NCBI GenBank assembly: GCA_002189105.1
Contig: NIOB01000002.1
Coordinates: 681,056 to 745,055, forward strand
Source: Saccharibacillus soli
GTDB taxonomy: Bacteria; Bacillota; Bacilli; Paenibacillales; Paenibacillaceae
Length of the DNA stretch: 64,000 nucleotides
Reading direction: 5' to 3'
Position numbers and translations under genes: made by a program. Of the stretch, positions 53,687-64,000 are shown piece by piece. Positions within the stretch are counted from its first letter, which is position 1. Every line of letters begins with the position of its first letter. The notes under the pieces were generated by a model. That model did not search any database. It was not told where the DNA came from and was given only the letters and a program-made list of their open reading frames with translations.

Positions 53687-54592
53687 ATGAACACCAAAAA
53701 AATCCGTAAAGCCATCATCCCTGCTGCGGGCCTCGGTACGCGTTTCCTGCCTGCTACCAAAGCCATGCCGAAAGAAATGCTGCCCATCGTCGATAAGCCG
53801 ACGATTCAGTATATTGTCGAAGAGGCGGTAAAATCGGGCATCGAAGATATTATCATCGTCACCGGCAAGGAGAAGCGGGCCATCGAGGATCATTTTGATA
53901 CTTCGTTTGAGCTGGAACATAACCTTGAAGAAAACGAAAAGTGGGAAATGCTTGAGGAAGTACGCCGTGCTGCCGATATGGCGGACATTCATTATATCCG
54001 GCAGAAAGAACCCAAAGGCCTCGGACACGCCATCTGGTGTGCCCGCAAATTCATTGGCGATGAGCCGTTTGCGGTACTGCTGGGCGATGACATCGTAGAG
54101 TCCGATACTCCGTGTCTCAAGCAGATGCTGGATGTCTTCGACAAGCATCAGGCTTCGGTCGTGGGGGTACAGGAAGTACCGTGGGAAGATGTCTTCCGCT
54201 ACGGTATCGTGAATAGTGAGCCGATTGAAGGCGAAGATCGCACATTCAAAGCCAATGGCCTGGTCGAGAAGCCTAAGCGCGAAGATGCGCCGTCCAATCT
54301 GGCGATCATGGGTCGTTACATTTTGACGCCTGAGATCTTCGAGATTCTGGAGAATCAGCCGACCGGTGCCGGCGGTGAGATCCAGCTCACGGACGCAATC
54401 GCTACCTTGGGCGAGTCGCAGGACGTGCTGGCTTATAACTTTGAAGGCCAACGCCATGACGTTGGCGTGAAGATCGGCTTCATCGAGACTACCATTCATT
54501 ACGCCCTCAAGAACGAAGACATGCGTGAACCGCTGGCCGCTTATATGAGAAAAGCGCTGGCCGAACTTGAGAGCCAGGGCAAACAAGAGTAA
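53687..54592 (+). CDS. galU: UTP-glucose-1-phosphate uridylyltransferase
   Basis: GalU makes UDP-glucose for teichoic acid, glycolipid and polysaccharide synthesis. The 301-residue protein has [61 protein letters not shown] and the C-terminal [22 protein letters not shown] lies about 9 nt before the ATG. It supplies the donor for the initiating transferase and probably for the glycosylation module downstream. Confidence 0.97.
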   Translation: MNTKKIRKAIIPAAGLGTRFLPATKAMPKEMLPIVDKPTIQYIVEEAVKSGIEDIIIVTGKEKRAIEDHFDTSFELEHNLEENEKWEMLEEVRRAADMADIHYIRQKEPKGLGHAIWCARKFIGDEPFAVLLGDDIVESDTPCLKQMLDVFDKHQASVVGVQEVPWEDVFRYGIVNSEPIEGEDRTFKANGLVEKPKREDAPSNLAIMGRYILTPEIFEILENQPTGAGGEIQLTDAIATLGESQDVLAYNFEGQRHDVGVKIGFIETTIHYALKNEDMREPLAAYMRKALAELESQGKQE

Positions 54593-54666
54593 GCCAGCCC
54601 GATCTCTCAGGCTGCTTTCCATGATTCCATCTTTTACCGTGCTTAATGCGGTAAGGATATACGTTC

Positions 54667-54810
54667 AAGCCCGGCCATCGGCCGGGCTTCGATGCGTGCG
54701 GGCATAAGTTTTCGTAACGAACCAGGCATGACTTGCCTTTATAAGGTAGAGCCATTAAGCTAGGGTTGCCTATGGAAATTGATATTTGCCGCTGCCCGGA
54801 GCCGGGCAGC
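54667..54810 (+). other. Two GC-rich hairpins in the galU-GT2 gap
   Basis: AAGCCCGGCC-ATC-GGCCGGGCTT (54667-54689) and GCTGCCCG-GAGC-CGGGCAGC (54791-54810) are near-perfect hairpins without T runs. The second is followed 7 nt later by the AAAGGAGA of the GT2 gene. They could stabilise or regulate the mRNA; no riboswitch class was recognised in the sequence between them. Confidence 0.4.
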
Positions 54811-54830
54811 CTACAAAGGAGAAACTCATT

Positions 54831-55556
54831 TTGTCGCCTAATGTAAATACCCATCCTAAAATTTTGCTGATTATTCCCGCGTTTAACGAACGCGACAATA
54901 TCGGCTCACTGCTGTTATCTCTGCGAGAACAAGGGCTTGAAGCCCTGGTCATCAACGACGGTTCCACCGACGATACCGCAGCAGTCTGCGCTTCAATCGG
55001 AGCCAATATCGTCAGCCTGCCCTGCAATCTGGGGATCGGAGGCGCCGTGCAGACGGGGTACAAGTACGCCTATACACAAGGGTATGACATCGCCATTCAG
55101 TTCGACGGTGACGGTCAGCATCGGGCAGAATTTGTTCCCGATCTGATCGCTCCGCTGCTGGCTGGCCAAGCCGATCTGTCGATCGGTTCGCGTTATATCG
55201 AGAAAGAGGGTTTCCAGTCCACCTTCCTGCGCCGTGCAGGCATCCGTTACTTCAGTCGGTTGATTCGTCTGATTAGCGGACAGACCGTGACTGACCCGAC
55301 TTCCGGATTTCGCGCCGTGAATCGGGAGATCATGGCCATGTTCGCCCAACAGTACCCGACAGATTATCCCGAGCCGGAGTCGATTGTTCACGTCCTGCGC
55401 CTTGGAGGAAGAGTGACAGAAGTGCCGGTCTTGATGTCCGAACGTGTCGGCGGCCGCTCGTCGATCCGAAGCTTCCGCTCTGTCTATTACATGATTAAAG
55501 TTTCGCTGGCGATTCTGATCGACGCACTTCGAGGAAGTGGGGTGCGACGCACATGA
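54831..55556 (+). CDS. GT2 polyprenyl-phosphate glycosyltransferase, DPM1-like (241 aa)
   Basis: A single soluble GT-A domain: ILLIIPAFNERDNIGSLLLS, VINDGSTDDT, CNLGIGGAVQTGYKYA, QFDGDGQHRAEFV with the catalytic Asp-x-Asp, GSRY and TDPTSGFRAVNREI. This is the DPM1/GtrB subclass that transfers a sugar to undecaprenyl or dolichyl phosphate. It has no membrane anchor of its own; the DUF2304 protein encoded next (4-nt overlap) may supply it. The TTG at 54831 has GGAG 9 nt upstream. Followed by gtrA and a GT-C gene, it should make the lipid-linked donor sugar. Confidence 0.88.
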   Translation: MSPNVNTHPKILLIIPAFNERDNIGSLLLSLREQGLEALVINDGSTDDTAAVCASIGANIVSLPCNLGIGGAVQTGYKYAYTQGYDIAIQFDGDGQHRAEFVPDLIAPLLAGQADLSIGSRYIEKEGFQSTFLRRAGIRYFSRLIRLISGQTVTDPTSGFRAVNREIMAMFAQQYPTDYPEPESIVHVLRLGGRVTEVPVLMSERVGGRSSIRSFRSVYYMIKVSLAILIDALRGSGVRRT

Positions 55557-55957
55557 TTAGTCTCAAGCTTCAACTGCTGCTGGTTGCCTTCAGCCTGGTT
55601 GTCTTGTTCGTCTTCGTCAATCGCACCCGCCGTTATAAGCTGGAACTCAAATACGCGCTGGTCTGGATCTTTTTCAGCGCTGCGGGTGTCGTCGTGGCCG
55701 TGTTCCCGCAGATTTTCTTCCTCATTGCCCGAATCATGGGGATCGCGGTTCCAGTCAATGCCGTCTTCCTGCTGGCCGTCTCGTCCATCTTCCTCATCCT
55801 ATACAGCTTGACCGTCTCGCTTTCCAATCATTCCCGCAAGCTGCGAACGTTAACCCAGGAAGCTGGATTGATGAATCATCGCATTGAGGAACTGGAACGT
55901 CGTCTGGAGCGTGCGGAGCAGTCGAGAGGGGGACATGCCGATGCCGCCGATCGATAA
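55553..55957 (+). CDS. DUF2304 small membrane protein (134 aa)
   Basis: Three membrane helices (about 5-22, 35-55 and 68-90) followed by a C-terminal coiled coil (LMNHRIEELERRLERAEQ). This matches DUF2304, a family repeatedly found beside DPM1-like GT2 genes, but without a proven function. It may anchor the GT2 enzyme to the membrane. It overlaps both neighbours, which shows tight operon organisation. Confidence 0.8.
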   Translation: MISLKLQLLLVAFSLVVLFVFVNRTRRYKLELKYALVWIFFSAAGVVVAVFPQIFFLIARIMGIAVPVNAVFLLAVSSIFLILYSLTVSLSNHSRKLRTLTQEAGLMNHRIEELERRLERAEQSRGGHADAADR

Positions 55958-56435
55958 ACGTGCAGATTCGCCCAGTCCGGCTCCGTCTGCTGCTGCCAGC
56001 ATGTGGGCTGCCCTGCTTCGTCTGCTTCCGCCCATCATCCGCGATCATTTGGTTGATTTCATCAAGTATGGCGTGATTGGTGTATTCGGTACGCTGCTTC
56101 AGACCGGAACTCTTTTTCTCTATGTGGAAAAAGGCCACGGTGATCCGCTGGTTGGTTCGGCGCTGGGATTCATTCTGTCGCTGCTTTTTTCCTACGCCGC
56201 CAATTCGCTCTGGACATTCAAGGAGAGCGGCCGGTCGGCCTCGACCTTAATCAAATACACCGTAGTTTCATGTGCCGGGCTGGTTCTGAATCTGCTCATC
56301 ATCTATCTGTTTGATCGAGTGCTGGGTTGGTGGTACGGCTATGGACAGATTACAGCGATCGTGCTGGTGCCCATTCATAACTTCATTCTGAATAAGGTCT
56401 GGGCCTTCCGCGCTCCCAAGCAGGAGGGTGACTGA
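55941..56435 (+). CDS. gtrA: GtrA-family membrane protein, probable polyprenyl-phosphate-sugar flippase (164 aa)
   Basis: Four membrane helices in the GtrA pattern: DFIKYGVIGVFGTLLQTGTL, ALGFILSLLFSYAANSLWTF, a third helix and NFILNKVWAF near the end. GtrA proteins are thought to move undecaprenyl-phosphate-linked sugars across the membrane. The N-terminal 35 residues are Pro/Ser/Ala-rich. The ATG at 55941 has AGGGGG 8 nt upstream; the ATG at 55935 is too close to it. Confidence 0.88.
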   Translation: MPPIDKRADSPSPAPSAAASMWAALLRLLPPIIRDHLVDFIKYGVIGVFGTLLQTGTLFLYVEKGHGDPLVGSALGFILSLLFSYAANSLWTFKESGRSASTLIKYTVVSCAGLVLNLLIIYLFDRVLGWWYGYGQITAIVLVPIHNFILNKVWAFRAPKQEGD

Positions 56436-56436
56436 T

Positions 56437-57696
56437 TTGTTTTCGCTAAAAGAAGAAACCCGGCAGACTCGTCTTCGCCTGCTGCTGCTCAGTCTGCTGG
56501 TTTTCGTCATAAGCTGCGCAGTCTCGCTTGGCTATGGGGATCGTCTGCTGCTTGGCTCCTACGACAAGATGAATGACGATGACGTCAAATACGCACAGAC
56601 TGCCGACGTCCTGCTGCAAACCGGCGTGTTGACCTATAACACCGGCAGTGAGCCATCCACCTTCATTATGCCGTTGTTTCCGCTGCTGCTGGCCGGACTC
56701 AAATGGATCGCAGGTTCCGACGGAGGCGTCGTCCTGCTTCGTCTGGTACAGGGAATGTTTCAGGCCGTAGGAATCTATCTGATGTTTGTACTGGCAAGGC
56801 GCGTATTCAGCAGCAGTCGAATCGCTTTGACCGCCGCCGTTTTGTTGGCCATCTATTTGCCTGATTATTTCATCTCCGCATCGATTCTGACCGAATCCTT
56901 ATTCCGCTTTTTTCTGATGCTGACCGTGTGTTTGATGCTGTATGCACTGGATCGACCCAAGGTGATGAACTGGGTAGGGTTTGCGATCTGCTGGACCGCG
57001 CTGTGTTACTTGAAGCCGCATGCTGCGGTGCTGCCGCTCGTTCCTGGTATATTCTGGCTGGTGCGCCGGTATGCTTTTAAAAGGATGCTGGCTTACACCG
57101 TCGTCATTCTGAGCGTCTTTGCTGCCTTGATGTCACCGTGGTGGATTCGGAATCTGGAAACCTTTGACCGCTTCATTCCCTTCACCCAATCGGTAGGCAG
57201 TCCGCTGATTCTTGGCTCTGCGGCATTTGGTCAGGTTCCGAATGGGTTCTATGATCGCTATCCCGAATATAACGGAGATGTGATGAATGGTTCGGATGAT
57301 GAGATGGCCCAGGCAGCCGGACGAATGGTCGCTTATGGCTTCATTCATGAGCCGCTTGTCTATTTGGCCTTTTATACCTTCGGCAAGTTCGGCGGATTGT
57401 ATGGGATTGCTTATTGGGAACGACCGATCCTGGGGATGACCTGGGCGCATTATTTTCCCGTTCACGCGGTCTATGTGCTGCTTGGGTTATACGGGATGGG
57501 AATGGCGATAAAAAGAAAGTGGAGAGATGCGTATGTGCCGCTGGCGGTCCTGATCTACTTTACGCTGATTTATGTCCCCTTTATTGCGATTCCCAGATAC
57601 GGGTATCCCAATCTGTTCATCTTCATTCTGTTTGCCGCACCTCCCTTGTTGGAGCTGTATGATCGTTGGCGCAAAAAGCGTGCAGCCCATCAATAA
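56437..57696 (+). CDS. GT-C family glycosyltransferase, ArnT/PMT-like (419 aa)
   Basis: A polytopic protein of about 10-11 membrane helices. The first extracellular loop has the acidic NDDDVKYAQTADVL typical of GT-C enzymes of the GT39/ArnT group, where acidic residues contact the lipid-phosphate sugar. A late extracellular segment has SPWWIRNLETF. It should use the polyprenyl-phosphate sugar made by the preceding genes to modify an extracellular acceptor such as teichoic acid, polysaccharide or protein. The TTG at 56437 has AGGAGG 9 nt upstream, better than the GTG at 56428 that abuts it. Confidence 0.82.
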   Translation: MFSLKEETRQTRLRLLLLSLLVFVISCAVSLGYGDRLLLGSYDKMNDDDVKYAQTADVLLQTGVLTYNTGSEPSTFIMPLFPLLLAGLKWIAGSDGGVVLLRLVQGMFQAVGIYLMFVLARRVFSSSRIALTAAVLLAIYLPDYFISASILTESLFRFFLMLTVCLMLYALDRPKVMNWVGFAICWTALCYLKPHAAVLPLVPGIFWLVRRYAFKRMLAYTVVILSVFAALMSPWWIRNLETFDRFIPFTQSVGSPLILGSAAFGQVPNGFYDRYPEYNGDVMNGSDDEMAQAAGRMVAYGFIHEPLVYLAFYTFGKFGGLYGIAYWERPILGMTWAHYFPVHAVYVLLGLYGMGMAIKRKWRDAYVPLAVLIYFTLIYVPFIAIPRYGYPNLFIFILFAAPPLLELYDRWRKKRAAHQ

Positions 57697-57702
57697 AGAA
57701 GG

Positions 57703-57733
57703 AAAGACCGTTCCATTTCGGGGCGGTCTTTTT
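57703..57733 (+). terminator. Intrinsic terminator after the glycosylation module
   Basis: AAAGACCG pairs with CGGTCTTT around a 13-nt loop, then T tract. Confidence 0.82.
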
Positions 57734-57839
57734 ACGTGAAATAACCAATCATTCTGCAGAGGAAATCAGGCGTTTAGCAGCGGTCCAACCCTCATAAATG
57801 GCGCATGTGAAAGTGTTCGTATGGGATGCGAACAAAAAA

Positions 57840-57868
57840 TTGACACCGCCTTATGTGTAGCATAGACT
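57840..57868 (+). promoter_or_regulatory. Promoter of the pcrB-pcrA-ligA region
   Basis: TTGACA (57840-57845), exactly 17 nt, TAGACT (57863-57868). Transcription would start near 57875, about 80 nt before pcrB. Confidence 0.65.
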
Positions 57869-57954
57869 TAGGTTGGAACACCCTGCTCGAAGTCCATTAT
57901 CTGGCCAGATAATGACAGAACTTGGAGCCGAACATGGCGGATGGAGGAGTCAAA

Positions 57955-58650
57955 TTGAGTCAGATCTTTAAGGCGTGGCGGCACGTCTTCAAATTGGACC
58001 CGGATCGGGAATTGAGCGATGAGCAGTTGGAAGCCATCTGTCTCTCAGGCAGTGATGCGATCCTGGTCGGCGGATCGAGCGGTGTGACCTACGACAATAC
58101 AGTGGAATTGATGTCGCGTATTCGGCGTTACGAATTGCCCTGTGCCCAGGAGGTCTCGACGCTGGATTCCGTCGTACCCGGATTCGATCTGTATCTCATT
58201 CCGATGGTACTGAACACCCATCAGGCGGAATGGATCGTCGGCCATCATCGGGCTGGCCTGGAGAGCTATGGTGAAGTGATTCCATGGGATCTGATCGCGT
58301 CCGAAGGATACATCGTACTCCATGCCGACTCCACCGTTGCGCAATTGACCGGCGCGGATTGCAGTCTTGATGCCGGAGAAGCCGCAGCCTGTGCCCGCCT
58401 GGCTGACAAGCTCATGCGCCTGCCGATTGTCTATGTCGAATACAGCGGAACTTATGGAGATCTGGATCTGGTACGCGAAGTGCGCCGGGTGACGGATGAA
58501 GCTTCCGTTTTTTATGGCGGGGGCGTTCGGGATTACGATACCGCCCGTGCCGCAGCCGAGGCAGCCGATACCATCGTTGTGGGAAATATTATCTACGACG
58601 ATCTGAAAGCTGCGCTGGATACCGTTCGCGGCGTACACAGTATTTCCTGA
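57955..58650 (+). CDS. pcrB: Heptaprenylglyceryl phosphate synthase
   Basis: PcrB joins heptaprenyl diphosphate to glycerol-1-phosphate to make an archaeal-type ether lipid precursor in Bacillales. The TIM-barrel protein has WRHVFKLDPDRELSDEQLE, ILVGGSSGVTYDN, VPGFDLYLIPMVLNT, VYVEYSGTYGD, FYGGGVRDYDTA and VVGNIIYDD. The TTG at 57955 with GGAGGAG upstream gives 231 residues, near the 228 of B. subtilis. The ATG at 57934, with GGAG 6 nt upstream, is a serious alternative adding seven residues. Upstream of pcrA as in relatives. Confidence 0.96.
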   Translation: MSQIFKAWRHVFKLDPDRELSDEQLEAICLSGSDAILVGGSSGVTYDNTVELMSRIRRYELPCAQEVSTLDSVVPGFDLYLIPMVLNTHQAEWIVGHHRAGLESYGEVIPWDLIASEGYIVLHADSTVAQLTGADCSLDAGEAAACARLADKLMRLPIVYVEYSGTYGDLDLVREVRRVTDEASVFYGGGVRDYDTARAAAEAADTIVVGNIIYDDLKAALDTVRGVHSIS

Positions 58651-58687
58651 TATTCTCCAAGTCCGTTTGATTTTTTAGCTCTCATTC

Positions 58688-58727
58688 CGGAAGGATTGCA
58701 GTCACACCCTGCTTCTGTCCGTTTTTT
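58688..58727 (+). terminator. Possible terminator between pcrB and pcrA
   Basis: CGGA...GCAG pairs with CTGC...TCCG across an internal loop, followed by six T. If active it would partly uncouple pcrA from pcrB. Confidence 0.4.
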
Positions 58728-58788
58728 AACCTAAACACCATGCGCGAGCCGGGATTTTTTGCTCGTGCAGTCGAAAGGAGCACCATCC

Positions 58789-61161
58789 ATGTCTTTTAAT
58801 CTAGATGAATCGATCGCTCGCCTGAATCCCCAACAGCGGAAGGCCGCACTCAAGACGGAAGGCCCTCTGCTGATTATGGCTGGCGCAGGCAGCGGCAAGA
58901 CGCGCGTGCTGACGCACCGCATTGCTCACCTGATCCAGGCGAAGAAGAGTGCGCCTTGGGGCATCCTGGCCATCACGTTCACCAATAAAGCCGCCCGCGA
59001 GATGCAGGAACGGGTCTCGGCGCTTGTCGGTCCCGAAGGCAAGGAAATCTGGGTTTCGACCTTCCACTCCATGTGCGTCAGAATCCTGCGCCGGGACATT
59101 CCGCGTATTGGCTTCTCGTCGAGCTTCTCCATTCTGGACTCCGGCGATCAGCTGTCCGTCATCCGCAACTGCATGAAGGATCTGAACCTCGACACCAAGA
59201 AGTTTGAGCCCAAAGCGGTTCAGGCGCTCATCAGCGCAGCCAAGAACGAACTGATTACGCCAACCCAGTACGAACAAAAAGCCGGCGGTGACTATATGGA
59301 ATCCATCGCGGCCAAAGTGTATGGAATGTATCAGAAGCGCCTGCGCAGCAATAACTCCCTGGACTTTGACGATCTCATCATGAAGACGATCGAGTTGTTT
59401 AATGAAGTACCCGAAGTGCTGGACTCTTATCAGAAGAAGTTCCGCTACATCCATGTAGACGAATATCAGGATACCAACCGTGCGCAGTACATGCTTTGCC
59501 GCATGCTGGCCGATAAGCACCATCAGATCTGCGTCGTGGGTGACAGTGACCAGTCGATCTACCGCTGGCGGGGAGCGGACATCTCGAACATTCTCAATTT
59601 TGAAAAAGACTATCCCGAAGCCGAGACGATCTTCCTGGAGCAGAATTACCGCTCTACGGCCAACATCTTGAACGCAGCCAACAGCGTCATCAACCGCAAC
59701 ACGGGACGCAAGCCCAAAAACCTGTGGACGGATCAAGAAGGCGGCGCCAATATTCGCGTCTTCCGCGGCAGCACCGAACATGACGAAGCTTATTTTGTCA
59801 CCGGAGAGATCCACAAGAACATCAAGAAGAAGATGACGTACAAAGACCATGCGATTCTGTATCGAACGAACGCCCAGTCCCGGGTGATCGAGGAAGTGCT
59901 CATCAAGTCGGACATTCCGTATCAGATCGTGGGCGGCATCAAGTTCTACGATCGGAAGGAAATCAAGGATCTGCTGGCCTATCTGCGTCTGCTGTCCAAT
60001 CCGGACGATGACATCAGTCTGGTTCGCGTCATCAATGTGCCCAAGCGCGGGATCGGCGATACCAGTGTAGCCAAGCTGGCGGCCGCAGCGGCAGAGCGCG
60101 GCGTATCCATGTTCAAAGTGCTGGAGACGGTAGATGATCTGGGCTTTGCCGGACGTACCCGCAACGCACTGGTGGAGTTCTACGATATGATCGTCTCCCT
60201 GCATCGGATGGTAGATTATCTGTCCGTAACCGAATTGACCGAGAAGATTCTGGAACTGAGCCAATATCGGATCGAGCTGCAAAAAGAAAACACGCTGGAA
60301 TCCAAAGCGCGGGTGGAGAACATAGACGAGTTCCTGTCCGTTACGCTGGAATTTGAAGCGCGTAATGATGAGAAGTCATTGGTTGCCTTTCTGACGGATC
60401 TGGCTCTGATCGCAGACATCGATTCGATGGGCGACAAGAAGGAAGAAATTTCGGATGATGCGGTAGTCCTGATGACCATGCACAGCGCCAAAGGCCTGGA
60501 GTTTCCGGTCGTATTTATCATCGGCATGGAGGAAGGCGTATTCCCGCACAGCCGGGCTTTCCTCGATAATGATGAGCTGGAAGAAGAACGCCGCCTTGCC
60601 TATGTCGGGATTACACGCGCCGAGAAGCAGTTGTATCTTTCCTGTGCACAGATGCGTACGCTGTTCGGTCGGACGACGGCGAATCCGCCATCGCGTTTCC
60701 TTCAAGAAATTCCGGCTGAACTACTGGAAGACACCGGCACCAATCCGGACCGTTACCGCCGAGGCGCTGATCCCGACAAGGGATACGGCAATTCCCGAGG
60801 TGGAGGCCGTGGCTTTGGTGGAGGAAGTTCCTCATCAGGCGGCTTCGGCGGTGCTGGGCGCAGCTCCAGTCGGCCGGGTGCAGGTTCGTCGCCAACCGGA
60901 ATGGGCAGACCAGCTGTAGCGCAGCGTTCCTCGGGCGTTACCGTTACGCCGGCAGGCGGCGCCAAACCGGCTGCTCGCAGTACAAATAACACGGGTGCTT
61001 TCCAGGTCGGCGACAAAGTCGCACACGGCAAATGGGGAGAAGGAACCATCGTATCGATCAAGGGCAGTGGCAACGATACCGAATTGAACATTGCGTTCAA
61101 GGCTCCGGTTGGCATCAAGAGACTGCTCGCTGGTTTTGCACCAATCACCAAGGTCGAATAA
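58789..61161 (+). CDS. pcrA: ATP-dependent DNA helicase PcrA (UvrD family)
   Basis: This superfamily 1A 3'-5' helicase is essential in many Gram-positives for repair, plasmid replication and removing stalled RNA polymerase. It has Walker A AGAGSGKT (31-38), TFTNKAAREM, DEYQDTN, GDSDQSIYRWRGAD, QNYRSTANIL and the C-terminal motifs MTMHSAKGLEFPVVF and RRLAYVGITRAEKQLYL. After about residue 655 comes a glycine/serine-rich linker of some 60 residues, then a Tudor-like domain (FQVGDKVAHGKWGEGTI) that binds RNA polymerase in B. subtilis. The 790-residue length is slightly above average because of the linker. AAAGGAG precedes the ATG at 58789. Confidence 0.97.
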   Translation: MSFNLDESIARLNPQQRKAALKTEGPLLIMAGAGSGKTRVLTHRIAHLIQAKKSAPWGILAITFTNKAAREMQERVSALVGPEGKEIWVSTFHSMCVRILRRDIPRIGFSSSFSILDSGDQLSVIRNCMKDLNLDTKKFEPKAVQALISAAKNELITPTQYEQKAGGDYMESIAAKVYGMYQKRLRSNNSLDFDDLIMKTIELFNEVPEVLDSYQKKFRYIHVDEYQDTNRAQYMLCRMLADKHHQICVVGDSDQSIYRWRGADISNILNFEKDYPEAETIFLEQNYRSTANILNAANSVINRNTGRKPKNLWTDQEGGANIRVFRGSTEHDEAYFVTGEIHKNIKKKMTYKDHAILYRTNAQSRVIEEVLIKSDIPYQIVGGIKFYDRKEIKDLLAYLRLLSNPDDDISLVRVINVPKRGIGDTSVAKLAAAAAERGVSMFKVLETVDDLGFAGRTRNALVEFYDMIVSLHRMVDYLSVTELTEKILELSQYRIELQKENTLESKARVENIDEFLSVTLEFEARNDEKSLVAFLTDLALIADIDSMGDKKEEISDDAVVLMTMHSAKGLEFPVVFIIGMEEGVFPHSRAFLDNDELEEERRLAYVGITRAEKQLYLSCAQMRTLFGRTTANPPSRFLQEIPAELLEDTGTNPDRYRRGADPDKGYGNSRGGGRGFGGGSSSSGGFGGAGRSSSRPGAGSSPTGMGRPAVAQRSSGVTVTPAGGAKPAARSTNNTGAFQVGDKVAHGKWGEGTIVSIKGSGNDTELNIAFKAPVGIKRLLAGFAPITKVE

Positions 61162-63198
<2,037 letters not shown>

Positions 63199-63269
63199 GA
63201 TAAAATGAACAGAATAGATCGGATGGGTTCGGCTCAGAGGAATAATGGTGCAGAATTCAAAGTCCACTT

Positions 63270-63304
63270 GGAGACCGGGAAACCGGTCTCTTGCTTTCTT
63301 TTTA
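63270..63304 (+). terminator. Intrinsic terminator after ligA
   Basis: GAGACCGG-GAAA-CCGGTCTC, an 8-bp perfect stem with a GNRA-type loop, then a T-rich tract. It isolates ligA from the rRNA promoters that follow. Confidence 0.9.
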
Positions 63305-63322
63305 ATAAATCTAAAAAAGTCC

Positions 63323-63351
63323 TTGCTTTATTGATATGTAAATGATAAGAT
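63323..63351 (+). promoter_or_regulatory. rRNA operon promoter P1
   Basis: TTGCTT (63323-63328), 17 nt, TAAGAT (63346-63351). It has the same -10 hexamer as P2, 98 nt downstream, the tandem arrangement usual for rRNA operons. Confidence 0.65.
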
Positions 63352-63420
63352 ATTTCTTGTCGCTTCTGAGACACACTCAACACCAGAAAACATCAGGTTG
63401 TGAAACTTGAAAAAAAGGTG

Positions 63421-63449
63421 TTGACAACAGAAGCAGAAAAGAGTAAGAT
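63421..63449 (+). promoter_or_regulatory. rRNA operon promoter P2
   Basis: TTGACA (63421-63426), 17 nt, TAAGAT (63444-63449), with an A-rich stretch just upstream. Transcription would start near 63457, about 170 nt before the 16S gene. Confidence 0.75.
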
Positions 63450-63484
63450 ATAAAACGTTCGGCAAACAAGTTTGCCGGCCGCAA

Positions 63485-63503
63485 GTTCTTTGAAAACTGA
63501 ACA
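63485..63503 (+). promoter_or_regulatory. rRNA leader antitermination (boxA-type) region
   Basis: GTTCTTTGAAAACTGAACA is the conserved leader block found upstream of 16S and 23S genes in Bacillales, associated with antitermination and processing. Confidence 0.6.
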
Positions 63504-63626
63504 GTGAGTGAACAACGATGGCTTCGGTCATCGTGAGAATAAAAGGTTCTTGAGCAATCGAGAATCGCCAACGTTTTAAAACGAGCACATGGTGCTTTCT
63601 TGATAAGTCGGTCTTCGGATCGCAAC

Positions 63627-64000
63627 TTAATGGAGAGTTTGATCCTGGCTCAGGACGAACGCTGGCGGCATGCCTAATACATGCAAGTCGAGCGGACTTG
63701 ATGAAGAAGCTTGCTTCTTCTGATGGTTAGCGGCGGACGGGTGAGTAACACGTAGGCAACCTGCCTTTCAGTTTGGGATAACTTCCGGAAACGGATGCTA
63801 ATACCGAATACATCATCTTCTGGCATCAGAGAATGAGGAAAGACGGCGCAAGCTGTCACTGAGAGATGGGCCTGCGGCGCATTAGCTAGTTGGTGGGGTA
63901 ATGGCTCACCAAGGCGACGATGCGTAGCCGACCTGAGAGGGTGAACGGCCACACTGGGACTGAGACACGGCCCAGACCCCTACGGGAGGCAGAGGTAGGG
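63627..64000 (+). rRNA. 16S ribosomal RNA, 5' part (cut by the window end)
   Basis: The universal start AGAGTTTGATCCTGGCTCAG lies at 63634-63653, so position 1 is near 63627. The V1-V2 region (GAGCGGACTTGATG..., TAGCGGCGGACGGGTGAGTA, CACTGGGACTGAGACACGG) fits Paenibacillaceae. About 374 nt are present. The last 25 bases depart from the universal sequence at 63978 and 63993-63994. No reading frame here is a real gene. Confidence 0.97.

Noticed and set aside
54660-54830. Riboswitch before the DPM1-like GT2 gene
   Set aside because: Two strong hairpins are present, but no known riboswitch core could be matched by eye.

Overview
This window comes from a low-to-moderate G+C Gram-positive bacterium of the Bacillales, most likely Paenibacillaceae (Paenibacillus or Saccharibacillus-like). 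This rests on the 16S rRNA start at the right edge, the ftsE-ftsX-ctpB-minJ then uvrB-uvrA gene order known from Bacillus relatives, pcrB-pcrA-ligA, AGGAGG-type ribosome binding sites with frequent TTG/GTG starts, and copper-amine-oxidase-type surface domains. Identifications come from reading motifs and remembered family sequences; no database search was run.

Layout. 1-4.4 kb: end of a type IV pilus operon (pilC, a pilin, prepilin peptidase, a PilM-PilN fusion, pilO). 4.4-11 kb: ftsEX with an M23 murein hydrolase, a CtpB-like protease and a MinJ-like PDZ membrane protein, preceded by a WalR-type box. 11.2-15 kb: a chemoreceptor and a motAB stator pair. 15.4-20.7 kb: uvrB and uvrA. 21-28.5 kb: an HtrA-like protease, two envelope proteins of unknown role and a U32/RlhA-like protein.

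28.6-52.2 kb is a Wzx/Wzy-type surface polysaccharide locus, visibly more A+T-rich than its flanks over most of its length. Its leftward arm encodes a Wzz-like protein and five enzymes matching the CDP-yersiniose route: ddhC/rfbH, ddhA/rfbF, ddhB/rfbG, a YerE-like thiamine diphosphate enzyme and a YerF-like reductase. Its rightward arm starts with gmd, a GDP-fucose-synthase/ColC-type enzyme and a ColD dehydratase carrying the diagnostic active-site histidine, so with ManC it should make GDP-colitose. Then follow a GT10 transferase, a flippase, three more glycosyltransferases, a polymerase and the initiating sugar-phosphate transferase. The two arms fire from divergent promoters near 40.2 kb. 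A separate 834-residue O-antigen-ligase/TPR protein at the left edge may be the enzyme that attaches the finished glycan. The combination of a yersiniose-type branched 3,6-dideoxy sugar and colitose, both best known from Gram-negative O-antigens, in a Gram-positive is the most interesting content here.

52.4-57.7 kb: a divergent MraY paralogue, galU, and a four-gene polyprenyl-phosphate-sugar glycosylation module (GT2, DUF2304, GtrA, GT-C). 57.8-63.2 kb: pcrB, pcrA, ligA. 63.3-64 kb: tandem rRNA promoters, an rRNA leader and the first ~370 nt of a 16S gene, whose last bases deviate from the universal sequence. No tRNA, insertion sequence, CRISPR array or prophage was seen.
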